Below, in pieces: positions 31,972 through 42,526 of a stretch of DNA of 64,000 nt. Source of the DNA: Burkholderiales bacterium. Its GTDB lineage: Bacteria > Pseudomonadota > Gammaproteobacteria > Burkholderiales > Casimicrobiaceae. Location: NCBI GenBank assembly GCA_015075645.1, contig JABTUF010000004.1, positions 62,001-126,000 on the forward strand, given 5' to 3'. The first letter of the stretch is position 1, and the number at the start of each line of letters is the position of its first letter. The notes under the pieces are model-generated. The model saw nothing but the letters and a program-made list of their open reading frames with translations. It did no database searches and was not told the DNA's origin. Both the position numbers and the translations under genes were made by a program.

Positions 31972-33285
31972 ATGAGCCAGTCTGTCGCCGATCACGCGGC
32001 CGCGCCCGCAGCGCGCGCCATGCCGAGCGAATCCGCCGCCGCACCCGGGTACCGGGCCGTTCTCGCCGCGCTCGACGGCTCGGACCGCTCGGACCGTGCG
32101 CTCGCCGAAGCGCTCGCGCTTGCTACCGCGTTCGGCGCCCGGCTCGCCGCGGCGCACATCTACGCGGCGCGCCTGCACGACCTGCGTTTCCGCCAGATGG
32201 AGGGCGGGCTACCCGAGCCGTACCGCGAAGACGAGCGGCTCGGCGAGCAGCGCGCGGTGCACAACGAGCTCATCGAGCGCGGGCTGCGGCTGATCTCCGA
32301 CTCGTATCTGGACGCCGCCGCAAGCGCCTGCGCGGCGCGCGGCATCGCGTTCACGCCGCTGAGCCTCGAGGGCAAGAACTACCGTGCGTTGCTCGACGAG
32401 GCCAACTCGGGGCGGCACGACCTCGTCGTGCTCGGCGCGAACGGCCTCGGCGCGAGTGCCGATGGCGAGCTCGGCACGGTGTGCGAGCGCGTCGCGCGCC
32501 GGGCCGCGATCGACTGCCTGATCGTCAAGGAGCCGCAGCGCGCGCTGGCGGAGGGCGCGCTCCTGGTCGCGCTCGACGGGTCGGCGCAGTCCTGGGGCGC
32601 GCTGCGCTGCGCGCTCGCGCTCGCGCGGCACCTGCGCGCGCCGCTGCACGCGGTGTCGGCCTACGATCCGCACTTCCACTACACCGCGTTTCGCCGCCTC
32701 AACAGCGTGCTCTCCGACGAAGCGCGGGCGCTGTTTCGCTTCGAGGCCCAGCAGCGCCTGCACGAGGAGATCATCGACGGCGGACTCGCGCGCATCTACG
32801 AGGGCCACCTCGCGGTGGCGGAGTCGATGGCGCGCGAACACGGCGTGCCCATCCAGACCCGACTGCTCGAGGGCAAGCCGTGCGTGGCCATCGCGCGGCA
32901 CGTCCGGGAGCTGCGGCCCGCGCTGCTCATGGTCGGCCGCCTCGGCGTGCACGCCGACGCCGGGCTCGACATCGGCGGCAACGCGGAGCGCCTGCTGCGC
33001 GCGGTCGACTGCGCCGTGCTGTTGGGCGCGCGAGCGCACCGGCCGCCCGCGGAGCTTCTCGCCGAAGCGACCATCGGCTGGACCGCGCAGGCCGAGCAGC
33101 GCCTGGCGCGCGTGCCCGAGTTCGCCCGCCCGATGGCGCGCCTCGCGATCCTGCGCTTCGCCCAGGAACGCGACCACACGATCGTCACCGGGGATCTCGT
33201 GCTCGAGGCCGTGAATGCGCTGTGCCCCCATCTGCGCCACGCCGCGCCCGCGTCCGCGCGCCCGGCCGGCGAGAGCGACCGTTGA
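31972..33285 (+). CDS. Tandem universal stress protein with C-terminal PCP_red domain
   Basis: A 437-residue cytoplasmic protein of three parts. Residues about 25-185: first UspA domain (VLAALDGSDRSDRALAEALA ... DLVVLGANGLGAS). About 190-355: second UspA domain (LLVALDGSAQSWGALRCALA ... ALLMVGRLGVHAD). About 365-420: PCP_red small domain (TIGWTAQAEQRLARVPEFAR ... HTIVTGDLVLEAVNALCP), the same domain that ends the radical SAM protein at 20245. The Gly-rich ATP motif of Usp is only partly kept. First gene of the sigma-54-type rightward operon; the next gene overlaps its stop (TTGA). Role unknown; a redox- or heme-linked stress or sensor function is a guess. Confidence 0.82.
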   Translation: MSQSVADHAAAPAARAMPSESAAAPGYRAVLAALDGSDRSDRALAEALALATAFGARLAAAHIYAARLHDLRFRQMEGGLPEPYREDERLGEQRAVHNELIERGLRLISDSYLDAAASACAARGIAFTPLSLEGKNYRALLDEANSGRHDLVVLGANGLGASADGELGTVCERVARRAAIDCLIVKEPQRALAEGALLVALDGSAQSWGALRCALALARHLRAPLHAVSAYDPHFHYTAFRRLNSVLSDEARALFRFEAQQRLHEEIIDGGLARIYEGHLAVAESMAREHGVPIQTRLLEGKPCVAIARHVRELRPALLMVGRLGVHADAGLDIGGNAERLLRAVDCAVLLGARAHRPPAELLAEATIGWTAQAEQRLARVPEFARPMARLAILRFAQERDHTIVTGDLVLEAVNALCPHLRHAAPASARPAGESDR

Positions 33286-34715
33286 ACCCCGAAGTGCTGG
33301 TCGTCGGCGGCGGGATCTCCGGCTTGTCGGTCGCCTGGTGGCTCGCGCAGCGCGGCGTGCCGGTGGAGGTCTGGGAGCGCGCCGGCGCACCCGGCGGGGT
33401 CATCCGCACGCACCGGGCGGGCGGCTACGCGATGGAGACCGCCGCCTCGCTGATGCTCAATTTCCGTCCCGAGGTCGCCGCGCTGCTCGCGCAGTCCGGG
33501 CTCGCGTCCAGGAAGCTCTCGCTGCCGGGCAACCTGCCGCGCTTCGTGATGCAGCGCGGGGCGCTCGCCCGGGTGCCGATGCGCGCCGGCGCGCTCGCCT
33601 GCGCGCCGTTCTGGAGCTGCCGGGGTCGGCTGAGGCTGCTCGCCGAGCCGCTGGTCCCGCGCGGCGGCCACGAGGATGAAACGGCAAGCGCCTTCATCGA
33701 GCGCCGCCTGGGCCGCGAGGCGCTGGACAAGATCTTCGAGCCGTTCCTGGCGAGCACGTTCGGCTGCGACCCGGATCGGGCGCAGGCGCGGGCGGTGCTG
33801 CCGCGGCTGGCGGCGCTCGAGGACCGCTACGGCAGCATCGCAGCCGGCGTGATCGTACGCAAGCTCCGGCGCGAGGCCGCTCCGGCCATGGAGCTGTTCT
33901 CGTTCGAGGGCGGCATGCGGACCCTGGTCGACGCGCTCGCGCTCGCACCGGGCGTGCGGCTGCGCACGCACTGCGCGGCGGTCGCGCTCGTGCGTCAGGC
34001 GGGAGGCTGGCACGCGCAGGGGCGCGGCACGACGGGCGAGCGCAGCGTGCACGCGCGGCACGTCGTGCTGAGCGTCCCCGGCGCGGAGGCGGCGGCGTTG
34101 CTCGGGCCGAGCGACCCCGCCCTCGCCGGCTTCATTGCGCAAATCGACTACGCGCCGCTCGCCGTGGTGCATCTCGGTTTCGACCGCGCCGCGGTCGCCA
34201 GCCGTCTCGACGGCATGGGCTTTCTCGCCCCGCGCGCGGAAGGCGGTGCGCTGCTCGGCTGCCAGTGGACGAGCGGCGTGTTCAGCGGCCGCGCGCCGGC
34301 CGGCAAGGCGCTGCTCAGTGCGTACCTCGGCGGCGCGCGCGCCGCGCACATCGGCGCCTGGGACGAGACGCGGCTGGCCGACGCGGCGCTGCGCGAACTC
34401 GCCCCGGTGCTCGGGCTCCGGGGCACGCCGGAAACGGTGTACGTGGCGCATCACCGGCGCGCCCTGCCGCTGTACCACGGCGCCCACCTGCAACGGGTGC
34501 GACGCATCCGCGAACGGCTGCGGCTGTGGCCGGGCCTGCACCTGGCCGCCAGCTACCTCGACGGCGTCTCGACCCGCGAGCGGATCGTGAGCGGGCATGC
34601 CGGCGCCCGCGAAATCTGTTCGCAGTTGTGCCAGGACGGCGCGATGGGGTGGGACGCGCGCGCCAACGCACACGCCCCGCCCCGCCGGGAACCAGCGCCG
34701 GCGACTACAATGTAG
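33282..34715 (+). CDS. HemY-like protoporphyrinogen oxidase / FAD amine-oxidase fold protein
   Basis: A 477-residue flavoprotein. It starts at a TTG overlapping the upstream stop and shows the FAD dinucleotide motif VLVVGGGISGLSVAWWLAQR, VEVWERAGAPGGVIRTHR, and the PPO-type central part (EPFLASTFGCDPDRAQARAV, SFEGGMRTLVDALA) and C-terminal FAD segment (GLHLAASYLDGVSTRERIVSG). It is most like oxygen-dependent protoporphyrinogen oxidase HemY, which makes protoporphyrin IX for heme. A HemJ gene at 61814 already supplies this step in the backbone, so this copy may support high heme demand of the island's cytochromes or act on a modified tetrapyrrole. Confidence 0.78.
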   Translation: MNPEVLVVGGGISGLSVAWWLAQRGVPVEVWERAGAPGGVIRTHRAGGYAMETAASLMLNFRPEVAALLAQSGLASRKLSLPGNLPRFVMQRGALARVPMRAGALACAPFWSCRGRLRLLAEPLVPRGGHEDETASAFIERRLGREALDKIFEPFLASTFGCDPDRAQARAVLPRLAALEDRYGSIAAGVIVRKLRREAAPAMELFSFEGGMRTLVDALALAPGVRLRTHCAAVALVRQAGGWHAQGRGTTGERSVHARHVVLSVPGAEAAALLGPSDPALAGFIAQIDYAPLAVVHLGFDRAAVASRLDGMGFLAPRAEGGALLGCQWTSGVFSGRAPAGKALLSAYLGGARAAHIGAWDETRLADAALRELAPVLGLRGTPETVYVAHHRRALPLYHGAHLQRVRRIRERLRLWPGLHLAASYLDGVSTRERIVSGHAGAREICSQLCQDGAMGWDARANAHAPPRREPAPATTM

Positions 34716-34741
34716 AGCGTTGGCACCTTGTCGGAGCGGTC

Positions 34742-36832
34742 ATGCCGATGGCGTTTGGACCCTCCAGTCTGCAACGGCAGAGCCCGGCCGCGTGCGTTCC
34801 GCCGGTGAACTCGGCCGGGAGGGGCGCGCGCTGGTTCGCTTCGCGCTGGCTCGCCTGGCTGATCGGGTTGACGGTGAGCGCGGCGACGCTCGGTCTGTGG
34901 GCGGCGCTGCTCGCCCAGGAGCAGGCGCAACTCAGCCGCGCCACCGCGCTCCAGCTCGAGCGTGTGCGCAACGAGCTTCGCGTGCACCTGGAAGCGCGCA
35001 TCCTCGCCCAGCTGCGCATGGCGCGGCGCTGGGAAGCGCGCGGCCAGCCGCCGCGCGAAGAGTGGGAATCCGACGCCGCGCACTACATGCGCCACTACCG
35101 CGGCCTCCTGAGCATCGCGTGGGTGGATCCGCTGCTCCAGGTGCAATGGGAAGTGCGGTCGGCCGACGCCGCCGGCGCGCTGCTCGACCCGGGATCGGCT
35201 GCCGTGCAGGCGGCGTGGCGCGCCGCGCTCGGACGCGGGCAGGTCGCGCTCACCCGCTTCGTCGCGGGTCCTGCGGGCCAGCAGGTCCTGATGGTCGACG
35301 TGCCGATCCTCGGCGGCCACGGATTCGGCGGGCTGATCGTCGCCGCGTACGGCGTGCAAGCGCTGCTCGACGAAATCCTGCGCGAGGACATCGCCCCCGG
35401 GTACGGCATCCGGATCCTCGAGGGCGAGCGCACGATCTACCTGCGCGGGCAGGCGCTCGACGATGCCGATTCGCCGTTCGAGCAAGAGACGGCCATCCGG
35501 CTGGCGAACGCGGACGGCCGGATGCGCATCTGGCCGCAGGCCGGGACCCGCGCCGCGATGCGCTCGCCGCTGCCCCAGGCGGTGCTTGCCGGAGGGCTCA
35601 CCCTCGCGCTGCTGCTCGCGCTCGCGACCCGCCTGACGCGGATCGCGCGCGCGCGCGAGACCGAGGCGGAAGCCGCCAACCGCGAGTTGCAGCGCGAGAT
35701 CGCGGCGCGCCACACGGCGCAGGAGCGGCTGAGGAAGCTTTCGCGCGCGGTCGAGCAGAGTCCGACCATGGTGCTGATCACCGATACCGCCGGCACGATC
35801 GAATACGTCAATCCCAAGTTCACGCAAGTGACCGGCTACACGCTCGACGAGGCGAGGGGGCGCAATCCGCGCATGCTGAAGAGCAACCAGACGCCGCGGG
35901 AGACCTACGACAAGCTGTGGGCCACGATCCGCGCGGGGGCGGAATGGCGGGGCGAGCTGTGCAACCGCAGGAAGAACGGCGAGACGTACTGGGAGCACAT
36001 CGCGATCTCGCCGATCCGCGACGAGCGCGGGGCCGTGACCCATTTCCTGGCCGAGGCCGAAGACATCACCGAGCGCCGGCGGCTGCAGGAGGAGGTCGCG
36101 GCGAGCAACCGCCGGCACGCCGAAACGCAGGCGCTCGCGGCCATGGGCCAGGCGGCGAGCATGATCGCGCACGACCTGCGCAACCCGCTGTCGACCATCA
36201 AGATGAGCCTCGGTATCCTCGGCAAGCAGACCGGCCGGCCGCCGACCGACAGCGAGCACGAGATCAACCGCATCGCGCTCGACCAGGTGCGCTACATGGA
36301 GGAGGTTCTGTCCGACCTGCTGACGTATTCGCGCCCGGACGCCTTGCAGCCGACCTGGCTCAGTCTGGGCAAGCTGCTCGACGCCGCCGTGCTGCTCGCC
36401 CAGCGCGAAATCGAGGAGCGCAAGGCGCGGGTCGAGACCCGCTGTGAACCCGGCCTGCCCACGCTGCACGGCGACGCCAACAAGCTGCGGCAGGCATTCT
36501 CCAACCTCATCATGAACGCGGTGCAGGCGACCGAGGGTGTCGCGGGTCGCACCCCCGAGGTCGTGGTCAGCGCCCGGCTGCGCCTCGGGCCGCAGCCGGC
36601 CGAGATCTGCGTCGAAGTCCTCGACAACGGCTGCGGAATCCCGCCGGCGCTGCGCGAGCGCGTCTTCGAGCCGTTTTACACGAGCCGCGCCAAGGGGACC
36701 GGCCTCGGCCTGTCCATCGCCAAGCGCATCGTCGACCAGCACCGCGGCCGGCTCGAGCTGCGCGCCGCTCCACACGGGGGGACCTGCGCGACGGTGACCC
36801 TGCCGGTCGGTCCGGTGGGGGATGCGGCGTGA
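34742..36832 (+). CDS. PAS-containing sensor histidine kinase
   Basis: A 696-residue membrane-bound kinase. First helix near 38-60 (WLAWLIGLTVSAATLGLWAA), about 215 residues outside the membrane, second helix near 282-300 (AVLAGGLTLALLLALATRL), a short coiled coil, PAS/PAC near 335-455 (VLITDTAGTIEYVNPKFTQV ... RRKNGETYWEHIAISPI), HisKA with H477 in MIAHDLRNPLSTIKMS, and HATPase boxes NLIMNAVQA, DNGCGIP, GTGLGLSIAKRIV. Partner regulator follows at once. The large periplasmic sensor region, facing the same compartment as the NXR-like enzyme, may read its substrate or redox state. Confidence 0.9.
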   Translation: MPMAFGPSSLQRQSPAACVPPVNSAGRGARWFASRWLAWLIGLTVSAATLGLWAALLAQEQAQLSRATALQLERVRNELRVHLEARILAQLRMARRWEARGQPPREEWESDAAHYMRHYRGLLSIAWVDPLLQVQWEVRSADAAGALLDPGSAAVQAAWRAALGRGQVALTRFVAGPAGQQVLMVDVPILGGHGFGGLIVAAYGVQALLDEILREDIAPGYGIRILEGERTIYLRGQALDDADSPFEQETAIRLANADGRMRIWPQAGTRAAMRSPLPQAVLAGGLTLALLLALATRLTRIARARETEAEAANRELQREIAARHTAQERLRKLSRAVEQSPTMVLITDTAGTIEYVNPKFTQVTGYTLDEARGRNPRMLKSNQTPRETYDKLWATIRAGAEWRGELCNRRKNGETYWEHIAISPIRDERGAVTHFLAEAEDITERRRLQEEVAASNRRHAETQALAAMGQAASMIAHDLRNPLSTIKMSLGILGKQTGRPPTDSEHEINRIALDQVRYMEEVLSDLLTYSRPDALQPTWLSLGKLLDAAVLLAQREIEERKARVETRCEPGLPTLHGDANKLRQAFSNLIMNAVQATEGVAGRTPEVVVSARLRLGPQPAEICVEVLDNGCGIPPALRERVFEPFYTSRAKGTGLGLSIAKRIVDQHRGRLELRAAPHGGTCATVTLPVGPVGDAA

Positions 36833-36875
36833 GCCCGAGGGCTTTGGCCTTGGCCGCGGCGCAGGGGGTCGTCGC

Positions 36876-38318
<1,443 letters not shown>

Positions 38319-38441
38319 GATAGGCGAAATGGAGGTTGGGAATGTTGCATTGCTCGTCGGTGCTGCTTCTGGAGCTGCTGGTCTTGCATTCCGCACATCG
38401 CCGGACGCATTTCCCGGTAATTTCCGGAGCGCTCGCCGGGA

Positions 38442-38607
38442 TCAGTGATCGCGAGGCGCTTCGGCCTCGATGAGTCGTTCGGTTTCGCTCTCCCAGGCAC
38501 GCAGTAGCTTCTTGACCTTGCGGTAGTTGGCGAGGGCCTGACGCATGAGCCGGGCCTGCTCGGCCGAGAGACGGCGGCGCACGAGCTTGCCACGCCGACA
38601 GGAGACG
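38442..38607 (-). pseudogene. Remnant of a DUF6788-type IS accessory protein
   Basis: The reverse strand reads KLVRRRLSAEQARLMRQALA then NYRKVKKLLRAWESETERLI before its stop, like the C-terminal helices of DUF6788 proteins often found with transposases. The N-terminal Cys-containing half is missing: the sequence turns into IS1634 DNA on the other strand. The 123 bp between the regulator stop and this remnant hold no gene. Confidence 0.45.
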
Positions 38608-39715
38608 GTCCACGGTTTCGCCGCGGGGATGTTCGGCATCGACGCCGACCAGATGCGGCGATTGTCAGACGACCGCATCGGCCGCGCCCTGGATCGACTC
38701 TTCGACGCCGACCGCGCGGCGCTGCTCACCGAGGTGGTGGTCGCGGTGGGGCGGCGCTTTGGCGTGACCTTTGATCGGCCGCACGACGACTCGACCTCGG
38801 TGGCCTTCTGCGGCCGGTACCGCGCGGTGGCCGGCCGGTCCGATTTCCTGTACGTCGCCGACCCCAAGCTGTGCTCGTACGCGAACATGCAGCACATCGA
38901 CGCTGCGGGCGGGCGCTTCGTCACCGTGATGCCGCGAAGCCGCCAGGAGGATGCGCGCTTTCGCAAGTGGATCCAGTCCCACACCCCGGACTGGGAACTG
39001 GTCCGGGAGCGGCCGAATGTCCGGCACGCCGACGGCCCGCGGGATTGCTGGTACGTGTACCGGCCGCAGTTGTCCTCGATGGAGGGCTGGCCCATCCCCT
39101 GGGTGTGGAGCACGCTGCTCACCCTGCAGCAGCGCGCCGCCCGCGACCGCCGGGTCGCCGCCGCCACCGAACAACTCGAGCAGCTGCACCGGCGCCTCGC
39201 CGGCGCCCGGGCGCGGTTGCGCGGCGCCGCCGAGATCGACCGCCGCGTGCAGGAAATCCTCGAGCAGTACCGGGTCGCCCGCTACCTGAAGGTGCAGCGC
39301 GTGGTGCGCGAGGAGCACAGCTTCAAGCAGGCCCGGCGTGGCCGCCCCGGTCCTGACACCGCCTACCGCCGCATCACCCTCCGCCGCTTCGACATCGAGT
39401 ATCGCCTCGACGAGGACGCCGTCGCCTACGACCGCAGAAGCGACGGGATGTGTCCGCTACTCAGCAACCACCGCAACCTCACCGCCGCCCAGGTGCTCGA
39501 GGCCCACAAGGGCCGGTCCACTATCGAGAAGCGCTTCGAGCAGGTCAAGACCGTGCGCGAGATCGCCCCGGTGTTCCTCAAGAACGAGGGACGCATCGAG
39601 GCTTCACGCCATACTTCTTTGCGCTGCTCGCCCAGGCGCTTATCGAGCGCGAACTACGCGGCGCGATGCAGCGTGAGAACATCCGACGCTTCTTGCAACC
39701 GACAAGTACTTCGCG
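38608..39715 (+). pseudogene. IS1634-family transposase remnant
   Basis: The frame reads GIDADQMRRLSDDRIGRALD then RLFDADRAALLTEVVV, DDSTSVAFCGRYRAVAGR, SDFLYVADPKLCSYANMQHI and LEAHKGRSTIEKRFEQVKTV, all IS1634-type transposase blocks. Three defects: the N-terminus is missing; between AVAGR and SDFLYVAD about 60 residues with a catalytic segment are deleted; and after KNEGRIE the match shifts frame (continuing GFTPYFFALLAQALIERELR), a one-base indel near 39600. It is dead. Confidence 0.8.
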
Positions 39716-39795
39716 CACGCCGCCAAGCACTGCCCGCTTCGCGTTTGGCCGGCGAGGGCGCGCGCAAGGCGTGATGCCTGAGAGGCTGTCAAGCG

Positions 39796-40110
39796 GTGTG
39801 GGATCACTCGGCCTTCTCCAGGGGCCGCGCCCGGCTGCTGGCGCACCGGGTCGTGGAGGGGTTCTTCGCCGAGGTCCTGCGCTTGGCCGATCGGCAGGGC
39901 CTGCTGTCGATGGAGCACTACCCGGTCGACGGGACGCTAAACCAGGCGTGGGCGAGACAGAAAAGCTCCGACCCAAGGACGGGTCGGACGACCAGCGGCC
40001 AGGCGACGGCGGGCGCAATGCCCTGGCCGACTGGAAGGGCCGGCCGCGAAGCAACGACACCCACGCGAGCACCACCGATCCAGGCGCCCGCGCCTGCCGC
40101 TGCAATGGCG
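39796..40110 (+). pseudogene. IS5/IS1182-type transposase fragment
   Basis: VWDHSAFSRGRARLLAHRVV then FFAEVLRLADRQGLLSMEHY and PVDGTLNQAWA match the central part of IS5-type transposases; the match then continues in another frame (KLRPKDGSDDQRPGDGGRNA and RSNDTHASTTDPGA). Both ends are missing. It follows the IS1634 remnant closely, so several elements have collapsed on this edge. Confidence 0.75.
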
Positions 40111-40134
40111 GCGCGGTCGGAGGAGAACTTCGCC

Positions 40135-40335
40135 ATGACTGACATCAGAGCGATCGAGCGGGAGATCGAGCGCCTTGATGACAAGACGTTCGCTGCATTT
40201 CGTGATTGGTTCATCGCGTACGAAAATGCGCGGTGGGATCGGCGGATCGAAGCTGATGCCGCTGCGGGAAAGCTCGATCCGTTGGTTGAGGAGGCGCTAG
40301 CCGAGCATCGCACAGGAAAGACCCGGCCGATGTGA
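40135..40335 (+). CDS. Type II antitoxin-like protein
   Basis: A 66-residue acidic helical protein (MTDIRAIEREIERLDDKTFA ... DRRIEADAAAGKLDPLVEEA, ending EHRTGKTRPM). Short proteins of this form precede RelE/HigB-fold toxins and are taken as antitoxins. A GGAGGAG ribosome site lies just before the ATG. Its stop overlaps the GTG of the toxin frame (GTGA). The antitoxin is intact whereas the toxin is frameshifted. Confidence 0.7.
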   Translation: MTDIRAIEREIERLDDKTFAAFRDWFIAYENARWDRRIEADAAAGKLDPLVEEALAEHRTGKTRPM

Positions 40336-40581
40336 AACACTCGGCGTCGTCGCGATTCCGGGCGCAGTACAGCGCATTGCCGACGGAGGTTCGTGAACTC
40401 GCGGACAAGAACTTCCGGTTGCTGAAAACGGACTCGTCGCATCCGTCGCTACATTTCAAGAAGCTCGGGAGTGTGGTCCGCGCGTGTTGGCCTGCACTAT
40501 CGTGCGCTTGCGGTGGAGGTCGACGGCGGTTGCCTGTGGGCGTGGATCGGCAGCCATGCCCAGCATGACAAGATGCCGTGA
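40332..40581 (+). pseudogene. RelE/HigB-like toxin, frameshifted
   Basis: The first 46 codons read as a toxin of the ParE/RelE type (KHSASSRFRAQYSALPTEVR then ELADKNFRLLKTDSSHPSLH and FKKLG). The expected rest (VWSARVGLHYRALAVEVDGG then CLWAWIGSHAQHDKMP and stop at 40579-40581) lies in another frame. One extra G in the GGG run at 40468-40470 explains the break. Either the toxin is inactivated or the base is a sequencing error. Confidence 0.75.
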
Positions 40582-40634
40582 TGTCGATCGCAGCGTCTCC
40601 TGACGTCGCAGTTCTGCGCATGGATGCGAAGGGC

Positions 40635-40831
40635 GTCCGGCTCAAGCCGGACCCACGAGGATCTTCGGCCCGATCCGCGAGGATCGCGCATCGGCGCTCG
40701 ATGCGCCGCCACCGGAATCTCCGCCGCATCTGACTTCTGTCGCCCGACTCCTGACTCCTGAACCCGGCGCTCGATGCGCCGCCACCGGACGCTCCGCCGC
40801 CCCTGTCAACTGCCAACTGTCAACTGACAAC
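40635..40831 (-). repeat. Dispersed repeat copies (right island boundary) and a REP-like hairpin
   Basis: At 40635-40656 is an inverted REP-like unit with a third stem variant (GTCCGGCTCAAGCCGGAC). At 40692-40723 and 40765-40796 are two direct copies of a CGGCGCTCGATGCGCCGCC-containing unit, followed at 40803-40831 by CTGTCAACTG/CCAACTGTCAACTG/ACAACTG tandem motifs. Together they are the inverted counterpart of the repeat at 18668. The 254 bp between the toxin remnant and the MFS gene are otherwise empty. Confidence 0.7.
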
Positions 40832-40835
40832 TGAA

Positions 40836-42431
40836 TCAATCGACCCCGATGAACCGCGACACCCGCAGCGGCACCTCGGCCGACTGCAGGTCCTGCGCCT
40901 GCGAGAGCACGGCGCGGTCGGCCATCGTCATGCGCGAGCGCAGCCGCAGGTACTCGGCCCAGGACTCGACGACGTAGCGCTCGACGTAGCGGCCCTCGAC
41001 GCCGATCGCGCGGAACACGCGCCAGCTCGTCGCGCCGTTGCGTCGCCGCGTCGGCCCCACGCGGCGGATCGCGTCGACGAAGGCCTCGCGGTCGGGCGGG
41101 TCGATCTGGTACTCGATCTGGATCAGCACCGGCCCGTCGTCGGGGCCGGGTTCCTCGTCGATCCCGAGCGCGTCGAACGTGCCCGGCGTCACGTCGGCTT
41201 CGCTTCCCATGCGCACGCGCACGCGGCGGTTGAGCAGCACGAGCGTGAGCAGCATCGCGGCGGAGAGCGCCATCGCGACGCGCGTGTCGAAGGCCGCGGC
41301 GACCGCGCCCCAGACCGGGCTCCCGAGCGCGAGGCAGGCCTGCACGGCGACGAGGTTCATCGCGACCGCGCGCGTGCGCACCCACGCCGGCGCAGTGGTC
41401 TGCGTTCCGGTCGACAGGCTCGCGTGCACGGTGACCCACGCCGCGCCGCAGCCGAACGCGCCGGCCGCGGCGAACGCGACCTCCAGCGTCACCGCGATCA
41501 GCACGCTCGCGGCGGCCCACAGCACCATGCCGCTGAACACGGTCCGGTTGAGCGTGCGCACCTTGAGCTGCGCGGGCATCGCGATCGCGCCGGTCACCGC
41601 GCCGAGGCCGAACATGCTGAACAGCAGGCCGTACCCGCCGGCGCCGAGCGCGAGCTGGTCGCGCGCGATCACCGGCAGGAGCGCCCACAGCGCGCTCGCG
41701 CACACGGAGAACGAGAGCGTGCGGATGATGAACGCGCGCATCGCGGGTGAATGGCGCACGTAGCGCACGCCGCTCTGCACGCCCGAGAGCAGGCGTTCGG
41801 GGACGCCCAGGTGCGCGGGTGGACGCACCGGGAGCCTGCGCGCGGCGAAGATCATCACGACGAAGAACGCCGCGCTCGCGAGGAGCGCACTCCCGGTGCC
41901 GACCCACGCCGTCAGCGCCCCGGCGAGCGCGGGCCCGAGCGCACGCGAGACGTTGAACGCCACGGCGTTGAGCGACACCGCCTGCGGCAGTTCGGCGCGC
42001 GACACGAGGTCGTTGACGCTCGAACTCTGCGCGGGCTGGTAGAACACGAACGCCGCGCCGATCAGGAACGTGACCGCGAGCAGCGCGGCCGGTCCGACGA
42101 GTCCGGCCAGCTCGGCGACGCCGAGCAGCGCGGTCAGGGCCACCAGCACGACGTGCGTGACCACGATGATGCGCCGGCGGTCGATGATGTCGCCCATCGC
42201 GCCCGCCACGAGGCCGAACACCAGCGCCGGCGCGGTGCTCGCGGTCTGCACGAGCGCGACCATCACCGCCGACGGCGTCAGCGTCGCCATCAGCCACGCG
42301 GCGACCGTCGTCTGCATCGTGTAGCCGAGCGCCGCGGCGATCGACCCCGCGTAGAACGAGCGGTACGCGGCGTGGCGCAGCGGCGATCCGGCGAAGAACG
42401 AATTCGCGAGCGAGGCCAGGCGTTCCTGCAC
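40836..42431 (-). CDS. MFS transporter (MFS_3/EntS-like) with C-terminal soluble domain
   Basis: A 531-residue major facilitator. About 12 helices cover residues 20-405 (HAAYRSFYAGSIAAALGYTM, with DIIDRRRIIVVTHVVLV as the family's loop motif after helix 2). The last 110 residues are soluble (GPVLIQIEYQIDPPDREAFV, GATSWRVFRAIGVEGRYVER) and resemble a dimeric alpha-beta barrel monooxygenase-type domain, which is usual for the MFS_3/transmembrane secretion effector group. It starts at GTG 42431 and is divergent from the DUF971-ubiE operon. Likely a small-molecule exporter; substrate unknown. Confidence 0.82.
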   Translation of the reverse strand: MQERLASLANSFFAGSPLRHAAYRSFYAGSIAAALGYTMQTTVAAWLMATLTPSAVMVALVQTASTAPALVFGLVAGAMGDIIDRRRIIVVTHVVLVALTALLGVAELAGLVGPAALLAVTFLIGAAFVFYQPAQSSSVNDLVSRAELPQAVSLNAVAFNVSRALGPALAGALTAWVGTGSALLASAAFFVVMIFAARRLPVRPPAHLGVPERLLSGVQSGVRYVRHSPAMRAFIIRTLSFSVCASALWALLPVIARDQLALGAGGYGLLFSMFGLGAVTGAIAMPAQLKVRTLNRTVFSGMVLWAAASVLIAVTLEVAFAAAGAFGCGAAWVTVHASLSTGTQTTAPAWVRTRAVAMNLVAVQACLALGSPVWGAVAAAFDTRVAMALSAAMLLTLVLLNRRVRVRMGSEADVTPGTFDALGIDEEPGPDDGPVLIQIEYQIDPPDREAFVDAIRRVGPTRRRNGATSWRVFRAIGVEGRYVERYVVESWAEYLRLRSRMTMADRAVLSQAQDLQSAEVPLRVSRFIGVD

Positions 42432-42526
42432 GCCGGAAGTCTAGCCTCATTCGCGCGGACCGACCTCCCGGCGCCCGTCGTACAATCGAGCCATCCCGCC
42501 TTCGCGCCCTTCGTGCCATCCGCTCC

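Noticed and set aside
34716..34741. Sigma-54 promoter before the histidine kinase (TTGGCACCTTG)
   Set aside because: A TGGCAC is present near 34720 but no GC at the required -12 spacing follows.
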